A stretch of DNA of 64,000 nucleotides from Betaproteobacteria bacterium (lineage in GTDB: Bacteria; Pseudomonadota; Gammaproteobacteria; Burkholderiales; Rhodocyclaceae), in assembly GCA_016705475.1 (NCBI GenBank), contig JADIYD010000008.1:62001-126000 (forward strand), given 5' to 3'. Every line of letters begins with the position of its first letter. The first letter of the stretch is position 1. Shown one piece after another: positions 17,767 through 27,400 of this stretch. The notes beneath the pieces are model-generated. The model was not told the DNA's origin. It worked only from the letters and a program-made list of their open reading frames with translations, and made no database searches. The translations under genes were made by a program, and so were the position numbers.

Positions 17767-18175
17767 ATGTCCGCAATGCAAAACCTTTCTGCTCTCAACC
17801 TGCTTGCCGTCGGCTGCGGTGCCGCGCTGGGCGCATGGTCACGCTGGTTTCTCGGTCTGGCGCTCAACCCCCTGTTTGTCGCCCTGCCGCTCGGCACGCT
17901 GGCTGCCAACGTGATCGGCGGTTATCTGGTTCGGCGTGGCGGTTGGCATCTTTCATCTCAACACCCATTTCCCGCTCGCCTGGAAACTGTTCGCCATCAC
18001 GGGCTTTCTCGGTGGCCTGACCACCTTTTCGACCTTCTCGGCCGAAGTCGTCGAGCGCCTGCTCGCCGGCCAGCCGGCCTGGGCCATCGGCCTGGCATCC
18101 ATCCATCTGGCCGGTTCGCTGACGGCAACCTATCTCGGCCTGCTGACGGTCGGCGCAACGCGTATCTGGTCCTGA
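17767..18175 (+). pseudogene. crcB: Fluoride exporter CrcB/Fluc, frame broken by one base
   Basis: A 135-residue four-helix membrane channel is recovered only if one extra C near 17932 (GGTTCGGCG) is removed. Before it the frame reads [16 protein letters not shown] and [12 protein letters not shown]; after it, [17 protein letters not shown] and the fluoride-channel signature [16 protein letters not shown]. All core motifs of Fluc are therefore present. The channel exports fluoride across the inner membrane. The clean single-base change suggests a sequence error as readily as a true mutation. I see no fluoride riboswitch in the 44-bp gap upstream. Confidence 0.85.
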
Positions 18176-18207
18176 TCGCTACCGCGACTCGGGCGCCTTG
18201 CTGCCCA

Positions 18208-18240
18208 AAACAAAAGCCGGGACATGCCCGGCTTTTGTTT
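18208..18240. terminator. Bidirectional Rho-independent terminator
   Basis: A perfect stem CAAAAGCCGGG / CCCGGCTTTTG around ACATG-type loop bases, flanked by A and T runs, lies between the convergent crcB and PEP-CTERM genes and can stop transcription from both sides. Confidence 0.85.
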
Positions 18241-18256
18241 GTCCGCACCAAAGAAA

Positions 18257-19903
18257 TCAGGTGCGCCGGCGGGCAGCGAAGCTAATCAGACCGAGGCCGG
18301 CCAGCAGCATGGCCCAGCTTTCCGGTTCGGGGACGGGAACGGCCACGACGTTGCTGAGCAGAATGGCCTGGCTGCCATCCGTGAACTTGGCGCCAAAACT
18401 GATCTGGCCCAGGTTGTTGAACGCATCGGAACGATATGGCGAATAGAGTTCCGAAATGGTCTTGAATGAGCCGTTTCCGATGTCGATTTGCTCTCCCTCT
18501 CGGGCAATCAGAAGGGAATTCTTGGCGGTCGGATCGAATAGCCAGAGACCGATATCGTTACTGGTATTCACGCCGGTTCCCTTGAGCTGAGCGAAAAAGG
18601 CAACCTGGCCATCATCGTTGAGCTGGTAGGCATTGGTGTATTGCTGGATGCCATATTGCCAGGATAGCGAGGCGAACGAGGCGCCGCCGGTGCCGGGTGC
18701 AACATCTCCGAGACGCATGGCCATTTGGAGGGCGGTCGGTGCACCGGCCCAGATACTGATGTCGTTAACATCCCAGGTGACTCCGCTGCCGGACAGCCTG
18801 CTAATGAAGGCGACTTCGCCATCGTTGTTGAGGCGGTAGTCGTTTCCGCTACTAAGGACTACACCCGTGGCCATTCCGGGTGCTTGCTCTCCTCTCGCGA
18901 AGCTGGTGTACGCGGTGCGCGCTGCGTTGGAGAGCCAAAAGCCACTCCTGAAGTCGTAGGGGAAGTTGCGCTGGGCGCTGCCACGGAACAAGACCTGTCC
19001 GGCATCATTGATGACCGGGGAGCTAAAATTTGATCCCCAGGTGAAGCCAGTCATGCCCGGTACGGAGTCTCCTTCCTGGGCCAAACTTGAAGTGGCGGTC
19101 ATGTTGGCGATGCGCAGCATCGATTTCGACTGGTTGGATTGTGTGTAGTCTGCCTTGAATACCGCGTTGCCAGGCTTGCTTACGGATGGCGCGTAAAGCT
19201 GGCTCATCGTTTGCCAGCCATTCGATAAGAATTGGTCGCCGGTCGTCTGTGCGATCCGATAATTGCCCGGGGTGCCGATAACGATGGAGCTCTTGGAGCC
19301 AACCGGGCCCAACCAGGCCAGGTAGCTGCCATCCGAGGCGTTGCTGCCATGGTTGGCGACATAATCGATCGGACCGAAGGTGGTGATCGATCCTGGCACG
19401 ACAGCATCGTCTTTCCTGAGGATGCGCGTCAGGGATCCGGCAGTGCCTTTCCACAACGCCTGGCCGGTACTGGTTACGCTTCCGCCAAAAAGATACTGGC
19501 CGTTGTCGAGGCGCTGGATGTCGAAGAAGCTGCCGTAGTAGCCGGTGTTGTTGGGATATCCAGGCGCTTGCTGGCCGGGTAGGGCAATAGCGCTCATCGC
19601 ACCTGGTGTGCCAGACCATAGTCCTTGAGCGCTCAATCCCCCCAGGTTGCCGACAAAACTCACGATGCCGTCATCAGTGACTTGTCCCCCTCGGGGCTGG
19701 CCTACCCAATTGTAGGTATGTACAGTGCCTACCGCCTTCTGCCAACTCCCCGCAACGACAGCAACAGGGGCTGTCGCAGCGTGAAGCGGTGTGGCAGTCA
19801 ATCCGACGAGAATGGCGATCAGTGATAAGCGGCTAGGGAAGGTGGTGAGCTTGGGCATCATGTCGTTGATCAGGAATGGCAGGGGTTGATGGGCGGTGAG
19901 CAT
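18257..19903 (-). CDS. PEP-CTERM sorting domain exported protein
   Basis: This 548-residue secreted protein has the PEP-CTERM tail [18 protein letters not shown], a membrane stretch and a final RRRT, the signal processed by an exosortase. The body is a repeat-like beta-rich domain: recurring motifs such as [25 protein letters not shown] and [12 protein letters not shown] suggest a beta-propeller of the kind seen in choice-of-anchor proteins. I choose ATG 19903 because GGAGG lies 6-7 bp upstream. This puts about 14 residues before the M-M-P start of the usual signal peptide ([17 protein letters not shown]). No exosortase gene is in the window. Confidence 0.85.
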   Translation of the reverse strand: MLTAHQPLPFLINDMMPKLTTFPSRLSLIAILVGLTATPLHAATAPVAVVAGSWQKAVGTVHTYNWVGQPRGGQVTDDGIVSFVGNLGGLSAQGLWSGTPGAMSAIALPGQQAPGYPNNTGYYGSFFDIQRLDNGQYLFGGSVTSTGQALWKGTAGSLTRILRKDDAVVPGSITTFGPIDYVANHGSNASDGSYLAWLGPVGSKSSIVIGTPGNYRIAQTTGDQFLSNGWQTMSQLYAPSVSKPGNAVFKADYTQSNQSKSMLRIANMTATSSLAQEGDSVPGMTGFTWGSNFSSPVINDAGQVLFRGSAQRNFPYDFRSGFWLSNAARTAYTSFARGEQAPGMATGVVLSSGNDYRLNNDGEVAFISRLSGSGVTWDVNDISIWAGAPTALQMAMRLGDVAPGTGGASFASLSWQYGIQQYTNAYQLNDDGQVAFFAQLKGTGVNTSNDIGLWLFDPTAKNSLLIAREGEQIDIGNGSFKTISELYSPYRSDAFNNLGQISFGAKFTDGSQAILLSNVVAVPVPEPESWAMLLAGLGLISFAARRRT

Positions 19904-20096
19904 GAAATACCTCCGGGACAAGACGTAAAAAATAATTTGGGTAGAGGGATGTCTTTGGCCGAAACGATCTTATTTGCCGGCTGGCGGTTTCGGCGCTGAA
20001 AATAGATATTCAAAGCTAATTTTTTATCGGCAAATTGTGTTGTGCAATAGTCCATTTGGATCAATGGGGCGCAAAAAAGCCGTGGGCTTTCGGCCT

Positions 20097-20133
20097 TTTG
20101 AAATTTGGGCGTTTTTTCCAGTTGACCGTGGAA
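20097..20133 (-). repeat. Dispersed element, copy R3
   Basis: In the 280-bp intergenic region between the PEP-CTERM gene and the LysR gene, the minus strand reads CCACGGTCAACTGG followed by an A run, ACGCCC and AAATTTCAAA. It shares with copy R4 a flanking AATCCGG just outside the CCACGG end. The rest of this gap (19904-20096 and 20134-20185) shows no ORF or clear promoter. Confidence 0.7.
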
Positions 20134-20185
20134 TCCGGAAAGCCACGGTCGCTCGGGGCTTCCGGCCAGATGCAAGCGGGCAAAC

Positions 20186-21088
20186 TCACATCCGCCAGGG
20201 CGCCCGCCCGAATTCCTCGACCAGAAAATCGACCATGACCCTAACCTTGGCTGCGAGGTGGCGACTGCTCGGGTAGGTGACGAAGAGCGGGACCGGCTCG
20301 ACGTGGTGCCAGTCGGTGAGAATCGGGAGCAGGGCGCCGCGGCGCAGGGCCTGGTCGACGATGACATCGGTCAGGCGGGTGATGCCGACGCCGGCGACCG
20401 CGAGTTGCAGCACCGATTCGGCGTTGTTGGCGACGACATTGCCGCCGATATGCACGACCCGGATGCCGTCGTCGGTGTTGAACGGCCACCGGCGAAGGGC
20501 GGGCAGCGTGGTGATCCACAGGCAGTTGTGCTGCTGCAGATCATCGGGGGTGCGCGGGGTGCCAAAGCGTTCGAGGTAGCTCGGGGCGGCGCAGATGACG
20601 CGCTCCAGGTTGCAGATGCGGCGCGCCACGCTGGACGAGTCTTCGAGCGTGCCGATGCGGATGGTCAGGTCGAAATGATCGTCGGCCGGCGCCGGCGGGG
20701 CGTCGTTGATGGTGATTTCCAGTTCGATGTCTCGGTGCTTTTCGAGAAACCGTGGAATGGCTGGCGTCAACTGATGCATGCCGAAGGCCGAACCGCAGTG
20801 CAGGCGCAGCACGCCGCGTGGATGCGTGCCGGCTTCGGCCACTTCGGCCTCGGCTTCGTCCATTGCGGTGAGGATGGGGCGGGCCCGATTGAAGAAGGCT
20901 TCGCCTTCGGTGGTGAGTTGCAGGCGTCGGGTTGTGCGGGTGAGCAGGCGGGCGCCGAGGCGGTCTTCTAGGCGGCTGACCAGCTTGGAGAGGGCAGATG
21001 GCGTCAGCCCCATTTCCCGGGCGGCAGCAGAGAATCCCCCGGTTTCCACGGTGCGAACGAAGGCGGTCATTTCAGCTGCGCGATCCAT
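20186..21088 (-). CDS. LysR family transcriptional regulator
   Basis: This 300-residue DNA-binding regulator has a winged-helix domain in residues 1-60 (MTAFVRTVETGGFSAAAREM, then LTPSALSKLVSRLEDRLGARLL). A linker helix and a periplasmic-binding-protein-like effector domain (about 90-295) follow. It resembles the large DHCW/AaeR-like subgroup of LysR proteins that often act on adjacent divergent genes. The divergent neighbour at 21214 is a small phasin-like gene, 125 bp away. The effector is unknown. Confidence 0.92.
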   Translation of the reverse strand: MDRAAEMTAFVRTVETGGFSAAAREMGLTPSALSKLVSRLEDRLGARLLTRTTRRLQLTTEGEAFFNRARPILTAMDEAEAEVAEAGTHPRGVLRLHCGSAFGMHQLTPAIPRFLEKHRDIELEITINDAPPAPADDHFDLTIRIGTLEDSSSVARRICNLERVICAAPSYLERFGTPRTPDDLQQHNCLWITTLPALRRWPFNTDDGIRVVHIGGNVVANNAESVLQLAVAGVGITRLTDVIVDQALRRGALLPILTDWHHVEPVPLFVTYPSSRHLAAKVRVMVDFLVEEFGRAPWRM

Positions 21089-21136
21089 CGTGTGATTATG
21101 GATGAAAATTCACAAATGTTTTGCCAAGTAGCGTGA

Positions 21137-21165
21137 TTGTTATTAAACGTGCAGGTAATTAGACT
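21137..21165 (+). promoter_or_regulatory. Possible sigma-70 promoter of the small phasin-like gene
   Basis: TTGTTA (21137-21142) and TAGACT (21160-21165) are separated by 17 bp. The -10 box is weak (four of six consensus bases). The palindrome at 21181 would fall just downstream of the start site. Confidence 0.35.
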
Positions 21166-21180
21166 GCGAGCTGTTTAGAA

Positions 21181-21199
21181 ATTGTTGCGTTGCAACAAT
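21181..21199. promoter_or_regulatory. Palindromic operator, TGC-N3-GCA type (site A)
   Basis: ATTGTTGC and GCAACAAT flank GTT, forming a perfect 8-bp inverted repeat directly before the ribosome-binding site of the gene at 21214. The TGC-N3-GCA core is shared with the two sites at the phasin promoter near 31.3 kb and fits the published CTGC-N3/4-GCAG pattern of Paracoccus PhaR. Regulation by a PhaR-like repressor is inferred. Confidence 0.5.
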
Positions 21200-21213
21200 A
21201 AAAGGAGAGCATC

Positions 21214-21507
21214 ATGACCCCGATTGACATCCCAAGCATCGAGCAACAGGCCCGCGAACTTCGTGCTGCCGAAATCCATCGTGTGCACGGCCTTCTTGCC
21301 GAACGCTCGGCCCAAATGGTCAGCCTGGCTACAGGCAGCGCACTGGCTGGAGCGCACGCTTTCGATGCGTTTCTCCGCCCGTTTTTTTCGTGGAACCCGC
21401 AGGCCAGCGCTAAGCCACTCGCTGTTTCCATCGAACCGACGCTGGAGCGTATGAATGACATGGCGCGCTCGCTGTTCTCGTGGAACCCGCAGGATCGCCG
21501 TTCCTGA
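21214..21507 (+). CDS. Small phasin-like hypothetical protein
   Basis: This 97-residue soluble, mostly helical protein has a strong RBS (AAAGGAGAG) before ATG 21214. Two near-identical motifs end its halves: FFSWNPQ at about 62-68 and LFSWNPQ at about 88-94. The helix AAEIHRVHGLLAERSAQMVSLATGSALAGAHAF is amphipathic like phasin surface helices. The upstream TGC-N3-GCA palindrome is also found at the true phasin promoter, which supports a link to storage granules. No family is recognised and the function is not known. Confidence 0.65.
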   Translation: MTPIDIPSIEQQARELRAAEIHRVHGLLAERSAQMVSLATGSALAGAHAFDAFLRPFFSWNPQASAKPLAVSIEPTLERMNDMARSLFSWNPQDRRS

Positions 21508-21552
21508 CTTACCCCATCCTGGCCCGGCAATGGCCGGGGCGCGATGCGCTGA

Positions 21553-22170
21553 TCAGACCACGTAGCGCAGGATGGCGATGAAGTGCATGAGGCTGCCGGC
21601 AATGACGAACAGATGCCAGATGCCATGCCAGTGCCGGAAGCGTTCGTCGAACGCAAAGAAGATGATGCCGACGGTGTAGAAGACGCCGCCGGCAGCGAGC
21701 CAGAGAAAGCCGGCCAGACCGAGGCTGGCGAGCAGGGGCTCGATGGCGACGAGCACGATCCAGCCCATGACGGCATAGATGACCAGCGACAGGATGCGCG
21801 CCTCGGAACGCGGCTTGATCTCCTGCAGCATGCCGATGACTGCAAGCGTCCAGACGATGCCGAACAGCCACCAGCCCCACGGGCCGCGCAAGCTGATCAG
21901 GCAGAACGGCGTGTAGCTGCCGGCGATGAGCAGGTAAATCGAGAGGTGATCGAGCTTGCGCAGGGTGCGTTTGATTGGCCCACGCACGCTGTGGTAGATG
22001 GTCGAGATGCCGTACAGCAAGACGAGCGTGACGCCATAAACGACAACACTGACGGTTTTGATGGTGTCGCCGCTCAAGGTCGCGACAGCGATGAGCCAGA
22101 TTGCACCAGTGGCGGCGAGCAGTGTTCCGAAAAGATGAGTCCAGGCGTTGAAGCGTTCTCCGTGATACAT
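21553..22170 (-). CDS. TrhA/hemolysin III family membrane protein
   Basis: This 205-residue inner-membrane protein has seven hydrophobic segments and the PAQR/hemolysin III signatures: ERFNAWTHLFGTLLA at the N terminus, GISTIYHSV near residue 55, KLDHLSIYLLIAGSYTPFCL, and WHLFVIAGSLMHFIAIL at the end. The histidines in these motifs form the metal site of the superfamily. YqfA/TrhA has been linked to membrane energetics. It is 14 bp downstream of the hemerythrin-like gene and probably co-transcribed. Confidence 0.92.
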   Translation of the reverse strand: MYHGERFNAWTHLFGTLLAATGAIWLIAVATLSGDTIKTVSVVVYGVTLVLLYGISTIYHSVRGPIKRTLRKLDHLSIYLLIAGSYTPFCLISLRGPWGWWLFGIVWTLAVIGMLQEIKPRSEARILSLVIYAVMGWIVLVAIEPLLASLGLAGFLWLAAGGVFYTVGIIFFAFDERFRHWHGIWHLFVIAGSLMHFIAILRYVV

Positions 22171-22184
22171 CGCCTGCCGGCTCG

Positions 22185-22640
22185 CTAGCCGGATTGGGGC
22201 ATCAAGGCTGCTTCGTTGAGGTAGCGCTCAAGTGGCTGGTCGAAATCCCTGAAATGGGACAGCAGGGTTTCCTGTATTTCGTCTATGCCGTCAATAGCCT
22301 GAACATAGTTTCCATCTTCCGACAGGACGACGCGAATCGCCTTGAGTTGTTGCGAGATGGCCATGTGCGCGTGGTTGTGGGCAATGCGGTGCGCCGCCGG
22401 GACCCTGTCTTCCATGAACATCGATTCGATCAGGCTGTGTTTCATCGTGGCTTCGATGAAAGCGCGAATCAATAGGTCTATGTTCCCCTGGCAGACGGCG
22501 CGATGCGGCGCGTGGCAATCGTTGCAGTGCTGGATGGTGTTGCGCTGGCCGCATTCGGCGCGAATGCGGTCAATCATTTCCATCATGCGCCCATGATCGC
22601 GGTGGATTCTTCCGACCGCATCTTCACCAACAGACGACAT
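22185..22640 (-). CDS. Hemerythrin-like protein with an inserted cysteine/histidine loop
   Basis: This 151-residue helical protein has spaced histidines fitting a four-helix hemerythrin site: IHRDHGRMMEMID (helix 1), KHSLIESMFME (helix 2), AHRIAHNHAHMAIS (helix 3) and LLSHFRDFDQPLERYL (helix 4). Between helices 1 and 2 is CNDCHAPHRAVC, three cysteines and two histidines that ordinary hemerythrins lack and that could bind another metal or form a redox switch. Likely roles are oxygen, NO or iron handling. It precedes trhA. The 182 bp upstream hold no gene. Confidence 0.7.
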   Translation of the reverse strand: MSSVGEDAVGRIHRDHGRMMEMIDRIRAECGQRNTIQHCNDCHAPHRAVCQGNIDLLIRAFIEATMKHSLIESMFMEDRVPAAHRIAHNHAHMAISQQLKAIRVVLSEDGNYVQAIDGIDEIQETLLSHFRDFDQPLERYLNEAALMPQSG

Positions 22641-22822
22641 ACCGACTTCCTTCCAAAAATCCAGCCCGTTTCAATCATTCCAGGACGGGTTGCGACAACA
22701 ACGAAACGCGGGATTTGCCGAGAATATTCCAGCTAAACGACAAGGATACCGGACTTAGTTCGTCAATCCCGAAAACAGTTCATTCCGTTTATTCTTGGGC
22801 TGCTATCTGAATGGATCGTGCG

Positions 22823-23818
22823 TTAGAACAGTCGGCCGAGATGGCCGGCCAGCCCGCGTTCGCTGACGAAAGTCAGGTCATACATCGCGGAAAAGGCTTT
22901 GGCGTTTTCGTCGCTGAGGCCGGTGATGCACATCACGAACTGCTTGGCATCGAGCCCCAGACGTTTGCGCAGCGCCAGGTAACGGTCGATGTTCTGGCGA
23001 AATTCGCCGCTCTTGCATTCGATGCAGATCGGCAACTTGCCGTCGATCAGCATGAAGACATCGAGTTCGCAGGGGTCGCCGTTGGCCAGCGTGAGGTTCA
23101 GCCCGCGCGTGCAGGAAAAGCGGCGATCGCGCTCCTTGGCGTAGCGCAGGCAGGTCATCAGGGCATGCCACTCGAGCCATTCGCCATTGAAAAAGTCGCG
23201 GATGGTCGGGGCTGTTTGCAGAATCAGCCGGACATTGTTTTCCGGTTTGTTGTGGAAACACTTGGCGACGAAGGAGAAGTCGTAAAGCTGCTGGCAGAAG
23301 GCCGAGATGGCCTTGGCGTCGGCCGGCGATTTCTTGTCGAGCTGGATGGTCGTGCTCGCGTGCTCTTTCTGCTGTGACCAGCGAATCCGTTCGAGCACTT
23401 CCTTGAGGACGTCGAAATTGCTGCCGATTGCTTCCGCAACCTCATCGAAAAAGCCGCTGGTGTCCACGCCGCGCATGTTGGCCTGAACCTTGATCTGCTT
23501 CTTGTGGAACCAGTCGTAGATCGGCCCGTGCTGAAGTTCTGTGGCCAGAAAATCGGAGTTGGCCAGATCGACATCGGTCTGCGGTGGGCTGGCTGGTGCG
23601 GCTTCAGGGGCTTCGGTCCGGGCGGTCGAGGTGGCCGATTTCAGGCGAATGACTTCACGCTGGGCATCAAAATACTTGTCGAGCAGTTTCTCGATGAAAA
23701 ACAGCGTCGAGTAGACCGCTGCCGGGGCGCCGCATTTCGGGCAAGCAATACTTTGCCCGGCGAGGTTGTCGGGCTGCTCGGCGAGCAGGGTGCATTTGTT
23801 GCAGCGGATGATGGCCAT
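22823..23818 (-). CDS. Zinc-ribbon protein with PD-(D/E)XK nuclease-like C terminus
   Basis: This 331-residue soluble protein opens with a zinc ribbon (C6xxC9 and C26PKC29). A low-complexity Ala/Pro linker follows near 65-85, then a helical middle region. The C-terminal domain (about 215-331) contains DPCELDVFMLIDGKLPICIE and then CKSGEF. This D...ECK arrangement, on two beta strands, is the PD-(D/E)XK active-site layout. It resembles the nuclease domain of DUF1887/Card1-type CRISPR ancillary proteins, but there is no CARF domain and no CRISPR locus nearby. Function is unknown; nucleic-acid cleavage is inferred. It is flanked by unrelated genes. Confidence 0.65.
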   Translation of the reverse strand: MAIIRCNKCTLLAEQPDNLAGQSIACPKCGAPAAVYSTLFFIEKLLDKYFDAQREVIRLKSATSTARTEAPEAAPASPPQTDVDLANSDFLATELQHGPIYDWFHKKQIKVQANMRGVDTSGFFDEVAEAIGSNFDVLKEVLERIRWSQQKEHASTTIQLDKKSPADAKAISAFCQQLYDFSFVAKCFHNKPENNVRLILQTAPTIRDFFNGEWLEWHALMTCLRYAKERDRRFSCTRGLNLTLANGDPCELDVFMLIDGKLPICIECKSGEFRQNIDRYLALRKRLGLDAKQFVMCITGLSDENAKAFSAMYDLTFVSERGLAGHLGRLF

Positions 23819-23953
23819 GATTTTTATTGGGAGCGGTTATGCAGGAAGTATAAACCCGGCGGCGACAGGGTTGGGGGTGTGGAACTGAAACGAAACTGAA
23901 ACATTGGCGTAAGACAATGGGGCCGCTACCGCCTAACCCTCCAGGAGATTTTC

Positions 23954-24235
23954 ATGCGTTCCTTGCTTATCACTGCTGCTGTCGTTCTTACCCTGTCTGC
24001 TTGCGCCACCCAGTCTCCCGCTCCCGCTCCTGCCCCGGCACCTGCTCCCGCTCCCGCGCCGGCTGCTGCCGCTGCGCCGGCCCCCGCGCCTGCAGCGAAG
24101 GCACCGGAATGCTACAACGGTGACGCCGGCAAGTTTGAAGCTGTCGGCACCACGTCCATGATTTCCGGCGTCAAGGTCGTCTGCCAAAAGACCAGTGACG
24201 GCAAGAATGCCCAGTGGATGGGCGTCAAGAAGTAA
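23954..24235 (+). CDS. Small Pro/Ala-rich lipoprotein
   Basis: This 93-residue lipoprotein has the signal MRSLLITAAVVLTLSAC, with lipobox LSAC. It is followed by about 25 residues of alternating Ala-Pro, a likely spacer through peptidoglycan or away from the membrane, and a compact C-terminal part containing CYNGDAGKF and VKVVCQKTSDG. The two cysteines may pair. A ribosome-binding site (CAGGAG) lies a few bases upstream and a terminator follows. Function unknown. Confidence 0.75.
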   Translation: MRSLLITAAVVLTLSACATQSPAPAPAPAPAPAPAPAAAAAPAPAPAAKAPECYNGDAGKFEAVGTTSMISGVKVVCQKTSDGKNAQWMGVKK

Positions 24236-24255
24236 TCGGCACTTTGTGACGCCTA

Positions 24256-24283
24256 ACGCCGCCCGTTGAGGCGGCGTTTTGCT
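24256..24283 (+). terminator. Rho-independent terminator of the lipoprotein gene
   Basis: ACGCCGCC pairs with GGCGGCGT around CGTTGA, followed by TTTTGCTTT. Confidence 0.8.
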
Positions 24284-24317
24284 TTCTGGATGGCGAGAAA
24301 AGGCAGGAGACGAGTAT

Positions 24318-24352
24318 TTCAAATTTGGCCAAAATTTCCGGTTGACCGTGGC
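24318..24352 (-). repeat. Dispersed element, copy R4
   Basis: The minus strand reads CCACGGTCAACCGG, then AAATTTTGGCCAAATTT and GAAA. It lies between the lipoprotein terminator and hrpA, and is the best intergenic example of the family. Confidence 0.78.
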
Positions 24353-24424
24353 AATCCGGCCGGCTGGCAGTGGTGCACCGCTTTGGCGCGGTAAAATCGG
24401 TTTCCCGATTTGCTGTACCGATGA

Positions 24425-27400
24425 ATGAAACAAGAAAAACCCGCCCGCGCTGCCGAATTCGCCGAAAACCTTTGTCTGAGCAGTGACCAGAAGCGCCTGC
24501 GCGGCATGCAGCGCGAATTGCTGCGGTCAACCGGAAGTAAACGCGAAAAACTGCAAGCCGATCTCGCCGCATTGCTCGATCGTTCGCGCGCGGCCGTGGC
24601 CGAACGCCGGGCCCGGCTGCCAAAGCCGGAGTTCCAGAGCGATCTGCCAGTCAATGAGCGGCGGGCTGACATTGCCGATCTGATCCAAAATAATCAGGTC
24701 GTCATCGTCTGCGGCGAAACCGGCTCGGGCAAGACGACGCAGCTGCCGAAAATCTGTCTCGATCTCGGGCTCGGTGCGCGCGGCCTCATCGGCCATACCC
24801 AGCCGCGCCGGCTGGCCGCCCGCTCGGTCGCGACGCGGCTGGCGCAGGAGTTGAAGACGCAGGTCGGCGCCGGCGTTGGCGTCAAGATCCGTTTCCAGGA
24901 TCGGTCGTCCCCGGAGAGCTGGGTCAAGCTCATGACCGACGGCATCCTGCTCGCCGAGTCGCAGTCCGACCCCTACCTCAACGCCTACGAGGCGATCATC
25001 ATCGACGAGGCGCACGAGCGCAGCCTCAACATCGATTTCCTGCTCGGCTACCTCAAGCAGTTGCTGGTCAAGCGGCCGGACCTCAAGGTCATCATCACCT
25101 CGGCGACCATCGACGCCGACCGGTTTTCGACGCATTTCACGGTCAACGGGAAAAAGGCGCCGGTTATTGAAGTATCCGGCCGGCTCTATCCGGTCGAGGT
25201 GCGTTATCGGCCGGTCGAGGATCTGGAAAAGAAGGACGACGAGCGCGATCTCTACGACGCCATCGTCGATGCCGCCGACGAAGTGGCGCGGCTGGGTTCC
25301 GGCGACATCCTCGTCTTCCTGCCCGGCGAACGGGAAATCCGCGAAGCGGCCGAAGCCCTGCGCAAGCACGCGCTGGCTCGCCCCGGCATGTCGAGCGCCC
25401 ACGCCCCGGAAATCCTGCCGCTCTTCTCCCGCCTGTCGGCGGGCGATCAGGACCGCATCTTCAAGCCCTCCGGTGGCCAGCGGCGCATCGTGCTGGCCAC
25501 CAACGTCGCTGAAACCTCGCTGACCGTGCCCGGCATCCGCTACGTCATCGACACCGGGCTGGCCCGCGTCAAGCGCTATTCCTACCGCAACAAGGTCGAG
25601 CAGTTGCAGATCGAAAAGGTCTCGCAGGCTGCGGCGCGGCAGCGGGCCGGGCGCTGCGGCCGGGTGGCGGCGGGCGTCTGCATCCGGCTTTACGACGAAC
25701 TGGATTTCAACGCCCGACCACCCTTCACCGATCCGGAAATCCTGCGTTCCAGCCTGGCCGGCGTCATCCTGCGCATGAAGTCGCTGCGCCTGACCGATGT
25801 CGAGAGCTTCCCGTTCATCGAGCCGCCGCCGGCCAAGGCCATCGCCGACGGCTATGCGCTGCTGCAGGAACTCGGCGCGCTCGACGACGACAATGTGCTG
25901 ACGCCGATTGGCGCCTCGCTGGCCAAGCTGCCGCTCGACCCGCGCATCGGCCGCATGCTCGTCGCGGCGCGCGACCTGGGCTGCCTCAAGGAAGTCATGG
26001 TCATCGCCGCCGGCCTGTCGGCGCAGGATCCGCGCGAACGGCCGCAGGATAGACAGCAGGCGGCAGACGAAAAGCACAAGTTGTTCGCCGACGAGAAGTC
26101 GGAGTTCATGGGCTGGTGGAAGCTGTGGAACTGGTTCCAGAATGCCGTCGAACACAAGAAATCGAACAAGCAGCTGATCGACAACTGCCACGCGCATTTC
26201 CTGTCCTACCTCCGGATGCGCGAGTGGCGCGAGGTGCATGGGCAGTTGCACGCGATGGTCACCGAAATGGGACAGAAAGACGGCGGCTGGAAGGAAAACG
26301 ATCTGCCCGGCACCTACGACGCCATCCACCAGGCGCTGCTCGCCGGCCTGCTCGGCAACCTCGGTTGCAAGGCCGATGAGTCCGGTTTCTACCTCGGTGC
26401 CCGTGGCATCCGTTACCTGATCCACCCGTCGTCACCGCTGCAGAAGAAGGCCGGCAAGTGGATCATGGCGGCCGAGATCACCGAGACGACGCGGCTCTTC
26501 GGCCGCTGCGTCGCCCGCATCGAACCGGACTGGCTGGAGAAAGTGGGCGCTCACCTTGTGAAACGCCAGTACTTCGACGCCCACTGGGAAAAAAAGTCGA
26601 TGCAGGTGTCGGGTTGGGAGCGGACGACGCTCTACGGCGTGGTCATCAACCCGAAACGGCGCATCCATTACGGTCCGATGGCGCCGGCCGAGTCGCGCGA
26701 AATCTTCATCCGCCAGGGCCTGGTCAGCGAGGAAATCGACGAGGCTTTCGCCAAGCGCTGGCCCTTCTTCCAGCACAACCAGAAATTGATCCGTGAGATC
26801 GAACACCTCGAACACAAACAGCGCCGGCAGGACGTGCTGGTCGATGACGAGCTGATTTTTGCCTTCTACGACTCGATCATTCCCGAGGGCATCCACAACG
26901 GCGCGACCTTCGACCACTGGCGCAAGGAAGCCGAGCGCGAGACGCCGAAGCTGCTCTTCCTGTCGAAAGACGACCTCATGCGGCACTCGGCGGCCGGCGT
27001 GACGACGGAGGCTTTCCCGCATCACATCAAGGTTGGCGGCGTCGATTACACGCTGAGCTACCACTTCGAACCGGGTTCGCCGCGCGATGGCGTGACGCTG
27101 ACCCTGCCGCTGGCGCAACTCAACCAGATTCCCGTGCTGCGCATGGAGTGGCTGGTGCCCGGGCTGCTCAAGGAAAAGCTGGTCCAGCTCATCAAGACGC
27201 TGCCGCAGAAGATCCGGGCGAAAGTCGTGCCGGTGCCGGAGTTCGTCGAAGAATTCATCGCCGCCATGGCCGGCAATGAAAAGAAGATGAATCAGGGCCT
27301 GATCACGCCGCTCATCGACCACATCCTCGAAGCGCGCGGCCTAAACGCCCGCGGCTGGGCCGTGACGCCCGATTCCTTCCGGCCCGATGCGCTGCCTTTG

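Noticed and set aside
21520..21541. GC-rich hairpin after the small phasin-like gene as a terminator.
   Set aside because: No T run follows on either strand, so a Rho-independent terminator is not supported.
24010..24085. Ala-Pro repeat in the small lipoprotein as a tandem repeat element.
   Set aside because: It is a degenerate protein linker, not a DNA-level repeat with constant units.
24527..26425. 632-codon minus-strand ORF opposite hrpA.
   Set aside because: It is antisense to the highly conserved helicase core and shows the same shadow-type composition, with no domain.
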